A stretch of DNA of 64,000 bases, from positions 4,797,501 through 4,861,500 of the forward strand of contig NC_089723.1 in assembly GCF_035083965.1 (NCBI RefSeq). The letters are read 5' to 3'. Under the pieces are notes generated by a model. The model was not told the origin of the DNA. It was given only the letters and a program-made list of their open reading frames with translations, and did not search any database. The position numbers and the translations under genes are program-made. Shown one piece after another: positions 43,701 to 54,777 of the stretch (the first letter of the stretch is position 1; every line of letters begins with the position of its first letter). Origin of the DNA: Branchiostoma lanceolatum. Lineage: Eukaryota > Chordata > Leptocardii > Amphioxiformes > Branchiostomatidae.

Positions 43701-44773
43701 ACGATGTATTGGCAAAACAGATTAATGAACTGGACTAGCCATAGATGCTATGGACGGGTGCTTAAGACATCCTTTGGTTCTTATCTGCTGTCCAAACAGT
43801 CAACCAATCCTTTTGCGATTTCTTTCCGTATGCACGTATATTTGTTTCAAAAGTCTTTCTTTACTTGCTGTGATCGTATCGCCACTGTCACATTGTAAAG
43901 TAGACAACGTGCATCACCCCACTCAACGTAGCAAACAACATGAGAACTTACATACCAATGCGGCAACGGGAATTGTGAGTTCTAGCTGCGAACATGTACA
44001 GAGTGACCTCCAGTTTGTGTATAAGTACAGTGCCCAGTCGCTGCGCGCATATGGGCGCACAGGGCAGGGCGGTGCACTTCTGCGCACAGTGTGAAAATTG
44101 GAAATCTCTGGACCTTCAAACTTACAACACTTGGACCTTCAAACTTACTACTATCCTACGGACCCTTGTTTAGGGTTTCAATTGGAGGCTGCGCACACTC
44201 AAGCCTAGGTACTGTCTCTCCCAGGGAAGTATTCCGAAGTAAATCAAGACGATCTTGGATACGTACGTTCCAACCCAGACAGAGGGAAAGAAAAGACAGG
44301 GGAGCATTGATACTGTCCCCTAGCAAAGGAGTGCCGAACCCGTAGCTTTTGTAATTCAGCACTCGATTCCAGCTATGGTTTCTGCACTTGTCGCCCAGTG
44401 GCCGACCTTTTTGACCCTTGAAACTGGAGCACCATCACGAAATCTGCGACTTTCGTTGACTTGCAGCTCCCAGTCTTAGCCCGGGACCCAATCCCCCCCC
44501 CCCTACTTTGCCCCTGAGGGGGCTATATTTGGGGGTATTATATGTACATGTAGATGTATATGTATAATCAAGTCCTTTTTTATGCCGACACTTACTCAGA
44601 TACGGAATGTCATAATAAAGATAATCCAAGCCTCTCGAGATATGCTGTCTACAAACAAGCAAACCGACAGACGGTAACGAAACATAACTTATGGGCGAAG
44701 GCAAACTACGTTCGAGATCACAGCGATAGGAGGCAGCTTCCACAGAGATTTAGAATTTGCAGCAAAAATGTTA

Positions 44774-45863
44774 ACGTTGGGTAACCTAAATTCGGGATTT
44801 TTCCGATAATGGTTGACTGAAATCAATCTAGCAGAACAATAAACCATCCTTTTTTTCTATTATTCTGTCAGTATCATGTACTATCTTTGCACTAATCATA
44901 TATATGGTAGATTTTGTCTCTAGTCGTGCTGACACCATAATATTTCAACTTGAAACTACCGTGCGCCGCACGCACAATTGTGGTGCTGTCGGACAGGGGG
45001 GCACATTAATTCGGGAGAGAAGATTCGTCTTGAATATCTTACCGCTAATCACATTTTATACAGCAGCTATTCGTTCTATCCTTGGCTTGAGGAGAGTGCT
45101 ATGGATATAGACGTGTCCAAGTAAAAAAAATACACGAAGAAACGGCCGTACCGCACACATCAGGCCAGTTCGGGAACAACCCGTGTGTTGAGTCGGTAGA
45201 ACTTCACTCAAAGTCGGCCCATCGTCATCATCGGGCAACGTGTAACGTTACATTATTCATGGGAAGTTAGCTGGATGCCGTAGCAATGGTAATACTACTA
45301 TGTCCATGTGTTCCTTGTTGTGTTAGGAGCAAACTTTGAGGAAAATATCTTCCTCAGTCCACTATCCCACGCAACATTTAGACAAAAAAGTGTTCCTCAC
45401 AAACCTTTGTCGTCTGCTTGACAACAGGATTCTGGTTAACAATATGGCGGCGGGAAAATACACGTGCCGTAGGTTGTAGCAACAGAGAGGAGTTTTGATG
45501 ATTGATCACACTTAGAATATAGTTGCAGGTTAGCAAAAGATATTGTAATAAGTTGTCTTATAAATAATTGTGTTTAGCAGGCAGGAGATGTGACATTCGT
45601 CTTATAAACCAGCGAACAACCGTGCTGGGTGATTCTCCCACGAAGCCCCCAGACTCTGTCAATAAGGGACGGAGAGTTTTTGACGTCGCCAACTTCTAAT
45701 GCATGGTTATCGAAGCTTTTCAGCCAGTGTTCTGAATACGTTAGTCTATCTGCTTTGCATTGCTGGCGTTATAACTGATTTTGCATGTAGCACATATCCC
45801 TAAATACCCCGTTTTCGAAAAATCCCGACTTTAAGTACCCCACGAATTTAGGTTACCCAACGT
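44774..45863. mobile_element. 1090-bp TA-flanked DNA element with ACGTTGGGTAACC ends
   Basis: Ends are ACGTTGGGTAACCTAAATTCG-like and its inverse, with TA on both sides (44772-44773, 45864-45865). The paralogous site 42171-42180 (tgttacctta) lacks the element, as does the copy at 25546-25560. TA duplication is typical of Tc1/mariner-type elements. No transposase frame exists. The two ends differ inside the first 21 bases by short insertions. Confidence 0.8.
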
Positions 45864-45883
45864 TACCTTACCTCTGCTATAAG

Positions 45884-46243
45884 ATGGACGGCGATGTTAC
45901 AGACTTGCAGGCAATGTTAAAGACTTGCAGTGCTGATCGACCATGCAGTTTGTCTGAAGTGGCGCCTACCCTGTGCTGTACCTACTCTGTTGAGAAACCG
46001 GCATTAAACATGCGGAGTGGCAAAGTTTTACATCAGACATATGTTTGGAACTCACCCGTCAACGGCAGTGAATTGTTATTTTGGTGGGTGCTGAGAAAAT
46101 GGGTAGTCTGTGTCTCGTTCTTCTGTTACACAAGTGCAGGCATATACTATGAACAAACTCTTTTGACACAGGGAAATCTGAGACGTGGCATGACTGAAGT
46201 GGCAAGAATAAAAGCATCTTTTGTTCGGGTTGTTTGGAGCTAA
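45884..46243 (+). other. 119-codon open frame, function unknown
   Basis: Opens with ATG just beyond the 1090-bp element and contains two Cys-rich patches. The copy at 42204 loses the frame after about 45 codons and the copy at 25.5 kb is truncated, so conservation does not support coding. No domain was recognised. It may be a chance frame in a repeated unit or a first exon remnant. Confidence 0.15.
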
Positions 46244-46322
46244 CATTGCTACCGTACACTGTAAATATATGACGTTTGTAATTAAACTGCAAATCATTAT
46301 CTCCATGAAACATTTTATTATC

Positions 46323-46560
46323 GGAACCTGCAGTGTTCACTAGAAATTATGTAATGTTATGCTTGGAACCTGCAGTGTTCACTTGAAATTATGTAATGTT
46401 ATGCTTGGAACCTGCAGTGTTCACTTGAAGTTCGGTCGACTTTGATTGTGCTGTGTTTTGATTGATTAGTATCATGAACTTGATTGTGCTGTGTTCTGAT
46501 TGATTATTATTATGAACTTGATTATGCCGTGTATTGCTTATTGATTATTGTGGTCAATCA
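46323..46560 (+). repeat. Two short tandem repeats (42 bp and 38 bp)
   Basis: A 42-bp unit starting 'ggaacctgcagtgttcactt' occurs 2.6 times (46338-46440), followed by three units of about 38 bp starting 'ttgattgtgctgtgtt' (46440-46555). Confidence 0.85.
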
Positions 46561-46825
46561 TGTGTATCAGTGATTTGGGTCTTTATTTTGACTATGTTTA
46601 TTGTATGCAAGTTAGCTGATGATGTAACGTTATGCCATTGTCAGGATATTCTGTTTTATGCTTTGCTATATTTTGTTATTTTTTATGTATTGTACATGTA
46701 TTGATTGTAGGATGTATCATCCAGTCCCCCATTGTTTTGCAACTTTTATTAAATAGTTAGTTAGCTTAGTTTTCTAAGGTTAAGTTAAATGATGCGGGAG
46801 CATCATTAAGCGTGCCGGGGGGTGG

Positions 46826-47227
46826 TGTAACAGGCGTCATATTAGCGTAGGACGGCCGGGGTCACGGGTAGGGGCCACGTGACACGGGCGCGTCCTGACG
46901 TCAGCCTGACCACGCTCGCGTAGACCCGCCTCCCGAAAATATGATAAAGGTCGCGGGACACCGCCTTGAGAGGCAGTCTTCATCATGTAAGATTAGAGCA
47001 GAGATCGTCTCGCTGTCATCTTCTATACTCGCCGGTTAGAGTAGCATCATTTGTCGTCCGTCCACTTCTGTTCATGTATTTGTATCTTATTAGTAACTTC
47101 CTACATTCCTTTATATCCTTGCATCCATTGTGTGTTGTCGACAGCAGTATCTTGAATAAAGTATCACATCAAACTGTAAACCGAACCGAGTCTTGGCAAT
47201 ATTTTGTGAGAGCTTCGTGTGGTGACA
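46826..47227 (+). mobile_element. Probable LTR (Ty3/gypsy-like), 402 bp
   Basis: Begins TGTAACAGGC and ends GGTGACA. It is preceded by a purine-rich 'gccggggggtgg' run that could be a polypurine tract, and contains AATAAA at about 47155. It would then be a 3' LTR whose internal region is lost. No gag or pol frame is present nearby. The class is inferred from layout only. Confidence 0.45.
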
Positions 47228-47285
47228 GCACATCGTAAACGTAAGAATAATAGCCCAAGTCCTACCCAAAAGACCATCTTGTCAC

Positions 47286-47319
47286 ATCTCCATGAAAAAT
47301 GGAGATATAGTTTTGGGCG

Positions 47320-47354
<35 letters not shown>

Positions 47355-47780
47355 GTGTCTTCGTGTTTGTGTTTCCGGACTACTGTAGTCAGCATAACTC
47401 AAGAACCTCTTTATGGATTACGATGATATTTGATATGTGGTCGCGTATTGTGAGGCCGAAAGTCAAGGCCCCCTGGTATGTACCTTGGTACTGCAGCAGA
47501 ACTTCCGCTTTTCTTTCTTTTGACCTGGACGTGCCATACATACCATGCATGGTTTTGATTTTTTGTGTCAGATAGCTTGTGATGCAATAAAGAAGTGGTG
47601 TCGGTTTGGGCCCCCTAGCAGCTTGCAGGGACGTTATAGTGAAAATCTTCTAAGGATAATAACCGAACAAAGGAACGACGGATTTCCATGATATTTAGTA
47701 TGCAGTTAGCTAAGACAGAGATGTACATGATGAAGTGCTAATTATGCTAATTGGGACTTCATTTGCAAAACTAATGAGGA
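47286..47780 (+). repeat. Dispersed repeat with terminal hairpin, plus orientation
   Basis: Starts with the stem ATCTCCAT/ATGGAGAT (47286-47306), then a CTGT microsatellite, 'tagtcagcataactcaagaa', 'ttggtactgcagcagaact' and 'gacctggacgtgcc'. The same body in minus orientation precedes the TRIM genes. Confidence 0.7.
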
Positions 47781-48172
47781 CAATCTATATTTGCAGTGTT
47801 TTCCATTACAAGATTCAAATACATGTACATGTAAGGTTCCGGGTCGGAGTTCATGTCATTCTAAACATCTACGTGTGCGATCTTGTAATTCACACTGACA
47901 CAGCCTCTTTACTTATTCATCATATCATCTATTATCTATATGCATCAATGGTTGATTATAGGTTACCTTCATTCAACATTAATCTTTTAGTCCTTTAACT
48001 GCTTAGCATCCTTCCTTGTTTAACTTATGATTATTATTACATATGAATTTCATGTCAATCTATACATGAAACCTCCATACAACCAACAGTTGATGTTACA
48101 GGTGTAATTTTTCTTTTCAGAGGAATTGTTCTGAAATTACCTTAACTACAGATATAGGTACAGTTTTGCTAG

Positions 48173-51100
48173 TCAGCTGGTCCCAGTCTGGCCAATAGCG
48201 GTTCTATTGCGGTTGAAGTAGGCCTGAAGGTTGGGGCAGTCCACAGTGACAAGCCTTTCCAGGTAGATGCCGGGGAAAGCACAACAAGCCACCGACAGCT
48301 GACCGAACGCTGCTGCATCCACCTCAGTAGGCTCATCGCCCATCAGGTAAGGTTTGGTACCTGGACAAAAAGCAAAAAAAAAAGAAAAGCTATCTGCCAC
48401 CCAAAAATCAAGCACGTCCAGGTCAAAAGATTCAAAAACGGAAGTTCTGCTGCAGTACCAAGGTCACAAACCAGGGGTCCAAATTTGACCTTGACCTTCG
48501 GCTTCCCAACATCTGCCCACATACCAAATATCATCGTAATCCATCAAGAGGCTCTTGAGTTATGCTGACTAGAGTAGTCCGGAAACACAAACAGACAAAC
48601 AAACACACAGACACACCTAAAACTATATCTCCATTTTTCATGGAGATAATAATTGAACTACACCGTTACATTGTTAGATGAGAAGAGCTACCCCACATAC
48701 TACTAGAATTGACCTTAACTGACGTCTTCCCAATACCTTAGTAATCCACATACCAAATATCATCACAATTCATCCAGAGGTACTTAAGGTGTGCTGACCA
48801 ACATATCTGGAATCACAAACAAACAGACACACGCAAACCAATACCTCCATTTTGTCATGGAGGTAATGTGCTGGTGCTCTTCCTGGTGTGAGTGCAGTCC
48901 AGACTTTCACAACTCGTACTTTCTGTACATGACTGGTGTATTACACTAAAGGACGTTTACTGGTCATGTGAAACCAATAGTTTAACAAATTTAAATGGAA
49001 ATCTTTGTTGACACAACAAAAGTGCAGCGACTTCCGTAAGGTCTTCTACAACTATACATGCAAACAACAAACAATGGGATACAAAATAATTGACCTACGT
49101 ACAAGTATAACAAGTATATGAATACAGTACTTCAACATGTCGAGTAAAGGAATCGGTGATGACATGTAGATTATTCAAAGGTTTCAATCCGAAAATGTAA
49201 GTAATATTTACCCAGAAAATGTGAGAGAGCCTTGATATCCTTCTCCAAGATGCCTTCTATTTCGTCCCTGGAGTAGCGCCCGACGCCATGAGTCCACAGT
49301 TTCCGCCTCACATTGCTCCTGGCAGACCTCGTCAGGAGGAACATGATGATCCTGGGAGCTGTCCAGGGAGCCACCACTTCCTGCAGCTTGTCAATGTTAT
49401 TTATCCACCTGTTCCGGACACCACCCCTACACAGCAAAACCACACATTAGTTTAAAGATTATCAGGACATTGTCTTAAAGGCAGCATTTCAAGTTTTCTG
49501 TGATGTAATACTGTATCCTCGTCCTCATGAGAACCTGACTTTGGTTAGTGACTTTCTCTCGGATGGTATGTAAAGCCGGATGCTCGCTCCCGGTGTTGAA
49601 GACGGCCACAAACCAAGAAAGGTTCCACCGCACTAGGGGTCCGTCTCGGTGTGATTGGATCAAACCTCACCATTTGGTCTTACTCAGCTTGTACTTGCAG
49701 TGCAACCCTGGTACTTACAGCACAACTCTGGTACCATATATGTAACGTTACGTACCAAAACGTGTTCTCCTCCAACATCTTAGTGAAGGCTCTACTAACA
49801 GCCTTATCTGTATCACTCAGGATCTGGTCCAGGTCCACGCCTTTCTCCCTGTTCAGGAACTCTATGATGAGACCAGAGTCTCCCATGGCTTCGCCATTGT
49901 ACTCTATCCACGGGACTTTTCCCTGCGGATGCAATGTTTTAGAACTCAAGTTGAACTCTACGATATTCTATCTACAAAATCAAAAGTACAGTCAAACCTG
50001 CCCAAGAAGACCTGTTAGGGGGCTGATAAAATCGGGTCTATGTGGACTGGTGGTTACTGTAGACAGGTTCTTGTTGCTTTTGCCGATAAAAAATTATCTA
50101 AGGGACCACCAAAAAGTTGTCACAATAACCAGGCGGTCCTTATGTAGGGGTGGTCACTTGTACAGATTTCACTATGATAAATATAAGAGTTATGAAGAAA
50201 AAAGTTGGTCACTACAACTTATTAATAGATTACCACTCACACGGTCATACCAGACATTATCTTAAGCAAATATATTGAGACACTCTGATCTACATTTGTG
50301 CTAAATTTGATTGACAGAAAAGAATGGCGCTCGACCTATGAATGCATGGTCATGGCCGATGAGTACTAGCCTGACTAAATCGCACTCCTATCGGCCTGTC
50401 CGACCGACCAATCTCTTGAGGGAGGGGTCACGATCAGCATAAACAGCGAGAGATCACCCTCCTAAAAGCAGGACCCCTATCGCTCGATTCGTTGGCTCGC
50501 TCGCGTAGAGGCCCTGCTCTTAAGCCCCGGTAGACACGGTTCTGGCGACGTTATTGACAGTTGCGCTGCCTCATGAATAATTAATGAGCTATCCTTATCT
50601 GGCCCAAACCTTGAACCCAAAGTAACGATGTAAGCCGTAACCTGATTGGTTGATAGCTTCCCAGCGAGCTTTGCGGGTTCGCTTCAGATGAGCCTGAGCA
50701 AACCCTCTGATCGGCTGAAAGCTGTTTTAGTGGCGACGTCGCCAGAACCCAGAATACCGGCTCGGAAAAGCAGGGCCCCTACTCGAGGTAACAAACCGAG
50801 CTATAGCGGCCCTGCTTTGAGGAGAATATGTAACATAGGCTATAATGGGGATAACAGCAATGGAAACATGATCAATTGAAATCAAAGTTCCAATCTTTTT
50901 TTGTGTAAAACTAGGTTAAGTTTAAATATAATTAAGATATAATGTAGGCAAATCCAAAGCTTCAGCTATGTTTGTATTTGAATTGAAGAGTAGAGTAGAG
51001 TAGAGTAAAACCACACTACTAAACGTTTTGCGTACACACAAACCTTTGGGCCCATACTCAAACCATACACGGTCTCGTACGGAATATCAGCCATACGCAG

Positions 51101-52257
51101 ATATGTCTCCAGCTTCATACCGAACGGACTCAGGCATGGGATCGCCTTCACGGGTGGCCATGTATGGTAGTACACTTATCCTGGGGAAGAAAATTAGAGG
51201 GAATTTAGACATTAAAAAAACAAAGCAACGATCTTATGCAATTAATTATGCAATTAACATTTCTACTGAACGTAGAAACATGAGTCTAGAGTAAAATTAT
51301 AACAATCTTTTTACGTTATAGTATCCGAACGTTCCTTTGCAATTAGCCTTCGGAGGAGCAAGGGTGCCCTCCGATTACTACCGGGGCTCCTACAATCTCA
51401 CTACCCTTTTTCCGGGTGCATGCCCGTAGCCAGCTGCAGGGGGGGTTCGGGGGGTTCAGAAGAACTCCCCCCACAGGCTTGAAGGTCCACTTTCACAGGC
51501 TTGAAGGTCCACCTTTCAATGTTCAAGATTTTTTTTCAAGGCGGACTTATTTGTATCACCAGCAAGGCCACAGAGGCAAGAATCCTAGAAAAAAACTGCT
51601 CACTTTGTCTCTGATTTTCCCTCTGAAACCCTTTCAAAAACACAGGAAGTGGCCTTTCAAAATTAAAGGTTCAATTTTTGAACCTCGAAGGTCCGAGGGT
51701 TTTTTTCAAGGTGGACTTATTTGTATCACCAGCGGGGCTGGAATCCAAGAAAAATTGCTCACTTTGTCTTTGATTTCTTTCTTTGAAATCCTCTCAAAAA
51801 CACACGAAATGCCATATCAGAAGGTTCAATTTTTACAATTTTCCGGGGGGCATACCCCCGGACCCCCTGTGGCGCTCGCTGGTCCCTCAAACATTAAAAA
51901 GACCCCCCCCCCCATCAAAATCCTGGCTACGGGCATGGGGTGGAGTAGCAACCGTTGGTTGACCCCTGCATGGGGTTTGGGCCAAACTCCCTGCCTTTGC
52001 GCCACGCCGACGCCACAATGCGATTCAACAGTAGCCTTACCTGGCGTAAACTCTGACCTTGACTTGACTTTGTTCCTCCTCTGTCCATCCGTACCCCAGA
52101 CGGTCCGCAGCACCGTTCCGACAAACAGCACAGAGCCGCCGACCAGGACAGCCTGGCCCGGAGAGAGTTGGGTGGGGTCCGTGAACAACAGTAGAGCTGA
52201 AGCTTGGAGGGTCTCATACAGGGCAGCTAGCGCTCCCTGGGTACTTCCTAGCAACAT
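48173..52257 (-). CDS. FAXC-like protein (failed axon connections / metaxin-like GST fold), five exons
   Basis: Minus-strand exons 52257-52041, 51174-51044, 49922-49756, 49426-49212, 48360-48173; phases 1, 0, 2, 1 close exactly and give 305 aa. An N-terminal hydrophobic segment (about residues 35-52) is followed by the thioredoxin-like half (PCLSPFGMKLETYLRMAD, then GKVPWIEYNGE) and the all-alpha half ending with YLMGDEPTEVDAAAFGQL, all hallmarks of the FAXC/Fax branch of the GST superfamily. Fax is needed for axon development in Drosophila; the vertebrate biochemical role is unclear, and these proteins lack a proven GST activity. Human FAXC is about 100 residues longer at the C-terminus. The acceptor of exon 2 is 'ggataag/tgtac'; the nearer 'ccag' would give an immediate stop. 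Confidence 0.9.
48395..48870 (-). repeat. Two copies of the dispersed hairpin-ended repeat in FAXC-like intron 4
   Basis: Minus-orientation copies end in the stems at 48627-48647 (atctccat/atggagat) and 48843-48864 (acctccat/atggaggt). Bodies contain 'aatatcatcgtaatccatc' and 'gcacgtccaggtcaaaag'. The second stem shows compensating changes on both arms. Confidence 0.7.
49923..51043. other. Intron 2 of the FAXC-like gene with a GC-rich dispersed repeat
   Basis: Contains about 50330-50830, rich in 'aaaagcagg' and 'ggccctgctt' words in inverted arrangement. Its part 50636-50760 is related to the 284-bp insertion at 31437-31720. No exon is supported here. Confidence 0.5.
51419..51937. mobile_element. 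519-bp element with CATGCCCGTAGCCAG inverted ends
   Basis: Left end CATGCCCGTAGCCAG and right end CTGGCTACGGGCATG, flanked by GGGTG on both sides (51414-51418, 51938-51942). Inside are two direct repeats of about 180 bp ('gacttatttgtatcaccagc' at 51545 and 51713). It sits in intron 1 of the FAXC-like gene. No transposase is encoded. Confidence 0.75.
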
Positions 52258-53220
52258 TTTCACTAAACCTTGAAGTGAGTATCCTAGGTTTGAATAACTT
52301 TTAAAAGTAATGAAAGTAACTGCTGGGCACGAACAGGACAGTATCTGCCTTATCCCTTATTGGTGGGACCATCATGTGACTCGTGGGTTTACTTAGTTCA
52401 GTTTGCTACTTTGCCCCTCGTGGGGTCATCTGGGGGCAATCTGAAGTTGAAGTTGACTTTAAGCCTGCCTCTCAAGACACTCTTCCCACGTATAGCTGTT
52501 CTTCGCGTACTACTCTTCGCAAGCAAAGACCCAGTCATCTCATCTGATCATCAGAACTTCGCCAGCTGATGGAAGACAGGGCCAAGTTGAGAAGGAGAAC
52601 CCATGTTGACATCGCTAGGTGTCAAGGGTAACATTAAAGTGCCAAGGTTCATCTAGATGGATCATCTAATCGTGGAGTAGCCGCCTTGCGTATGGGCTTG
52701 GAACTGCACGATCGGCCTATTGTGACGGTCGCTCACCCGTCAGGTTTTGTGCTCCGGTCGCCAGAAGTGGTCCTTTGATTTTTTTCACGGAGATATTTTT
52801 CTAAGCGTGTCTGTGTGCGTGTTTGCGTGTGTGTTTGTGTGTGTGTCCGGATGCTTGTAGTCAGCATAACTCAAGAACGTCTGGATGGATTGTAAAGATA
52901 TTTGGTATGTGGGTAGGTGTTGGGAGAACAAAGGTCAAGATTGATTTCGGGCCCCCTGGTAAGTGACCTTGGTACTGCAGCACAACTTTCGTTTTTGTAT
53001 CTTTTGACCTGGACGTGCTGTGGTCTTGACTTACTGGTGGCAGATATTGTGTGATGTAAGGAAGAAGTGATGTAGGTTTGGGCCCCCTAGTAGCTTGCTC
53101 TGGAACTGCATGGGCGTTTTTGTCAAAATGTTCCAAGAGGAATAACTGAGGAACGATGTAGTTAAAGGACATCTATTTTTAGTATGCAGAGATGTACATA
53201 ATGAAGGGTAAATTATGCAG
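52258..53220 (+). repeat. FAXC-like 5' flank and dispersed hairpin-family repeat
   Basis: Bases 52258-52770 are the upstream region of the FAXC-like gene with no second gene seen. About 52780-53215 is a plus-oriented member of the dispersed family ('tcacggagatatttttc', 'gtcagcataactcaagaacg', 'gacctggacgtgctgtgg'). Confidence 0.55.
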
Positions 53221-54655
53221 GTTACCCTGTTTGTTTACAGTACCAGCTTTGAGTTCAATGATCGATTGCCACTGAGAGGGCCGTACGTATTCAGCGCCCA
53301 CTGTGTTTCAATATGACCCTATCCACGATATTCATGCTATAGTTTGCTTATGTTTGTGACTTTTTTGCATTAAACTTAAACTTCAACTATTCCATGAGCC
53401 TACCTCATATGCATGAGCGATTCAGTAACCTCAATGCCGTATTTGCATGAAAACATTAACATGGACCCAAAGTCGTAGATAAAGGCACTCCATAATAAGC
53501 CTTGATTTTTTGGCGAACGTAATGTGCTCGTGGAGCTCATTTTTTTAAAATTTTTGGAATCGGATGAAACTTGATGCACGCGCGGATATCATCCATATAA
53601 TCAAATCAACAAAAAAACAGGTGAACTATTTATTGCATGAGTATGATGGAAGGAGAATTATTGAACTTTACAGTGTGACTACAACTACGAGTGTGCCCTT
53701 GGTTTCACTACGTCATGACCACCAGGTTACTGCATCGATTATGCTAATGAGGTAGGGGTCGTATCAAGAGTTGTAATCAAATGCAAAAAAAAATGTCACC
53801 AACACAGGCAAATTACTTCGTGAGTATCGTGGAAATGTCACTAGTGGAACAAGAGAGGAGTTTACAGCGTGACTTCAACTAAAACTGTGCCCTTGGATTC
53901 ACTACGTCATAGGTCATGACGATAAAGTTACTGAATCGGTTATACCAATGAAGTAGAAGTCAGTTGTAGTTAAATGCAAAAATATCCCCAATATAGGCAA
54001 AATACTGAATGAGTACCATGGAAAGAGAACATCGGAACCAAGAGATAGGTTTACATCGCAACTACAACAACAAATGTGTCCTTGGTTTCACTACGTCATA
54101 GGTCATGACGATCATGTTACTGAACAATTATGCTAATGAGGTAGGGCTCATGTCAACAGTTGGAGTTTAATGCAAAAATATCACCAACACAGGCAGACTA
54201 TTGTATGAATGGCATGGAAAGGGGATTATTGCAATTTGAGCGTAACTACATCTACAACTGTGTCCTTGGTTTCACTACTTCATAGGTCATGACGATCATG
54301 TTACTGGACCATTATGCTAATGTATGAATGGCATGGAAAGGGGATTATTGCAATTTGAGCGTAACTACATCTACAACTGTGTCCTTGGTTTCACTACGTC
54401 ATAGGTCATGACGATCATGTTACTGGACCATTATGCTAATGACTTAAGGTTCAGGTAACATGCAGTTTTAGTTTAACACAAAAACGTCACCAATACAGAT
54501 AAACTACTGCATGAGTATCATGGAAAGGGAAATTTTGAAATAATGGGATAGTTTATGCAAACGTTTACAATACAGTGAGCGCTGAATACGTACGGCCTTC
54601 TCCATGGCAATTGACCATTGACCCCAAACCTGGTCCTGTAAACAAACAGGGTAAC
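53221..54655. mobile_element. 1.4-kb element with ~100-bp inverted ends upstream of IFIT-like gene 1
   Basis: Left end GTTACCCTGTTTGTTTACAG (53221) and right end CTGTAAACAAACAGGGTAAC (to 54655) are inverted, and the match extends about 100 bp through 'gggccgtacgtattcagcgc'. Between them lie five tandem modules of 119-195 bp, each with 'cactacgtcataggtcatga' and usually 'attatgctaatgag'. Two modules starting at 54202 and 54321 are almost identical (period 119). The right end lies 123 bp before the ATG at 54778. Confidence 0.8.
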
Positions 54656-54777
54656 GCTTACTTAAACAAACATGGTTTCACCTTCGCTGCCGAAACTACG
54701 TACGCATATGAGCTGAGAATTTCCCCACTATTTCACAAGATTTAAGAAGAAGGCTAGAGGATCAGAACACCGCCAGT

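Larger units (their letters stand above)
43865..46305 (+). repeat. Duplicated unit, copy 2 (interrupted)
   Basis: Direct copy of 41275-42590, offset about 2.6 kb, split by the element at 44774-45863. The C-run and flanking words are conserved. After the interruption it resumes 'ccttacctctgctataaga'. Confidence 0.75.

Noticed and set aside
49475-49663. Possible extra exon of the FAXC-like gene
   Set aside because: The neighbouring exons join in phase without it and give a continuous family-like sequence (ENTFW followed by GGVRNRW); no acceptor gives a compatible phase.
54656-54777. Interferon-response or NF-kB sites before the IFIT-like gene ('gagaatttcccc', 'ccgaaactacg')
   Set aside because: Each differs from the consensus and the kB-like word is not kept before gene 2; too weak without functional data.
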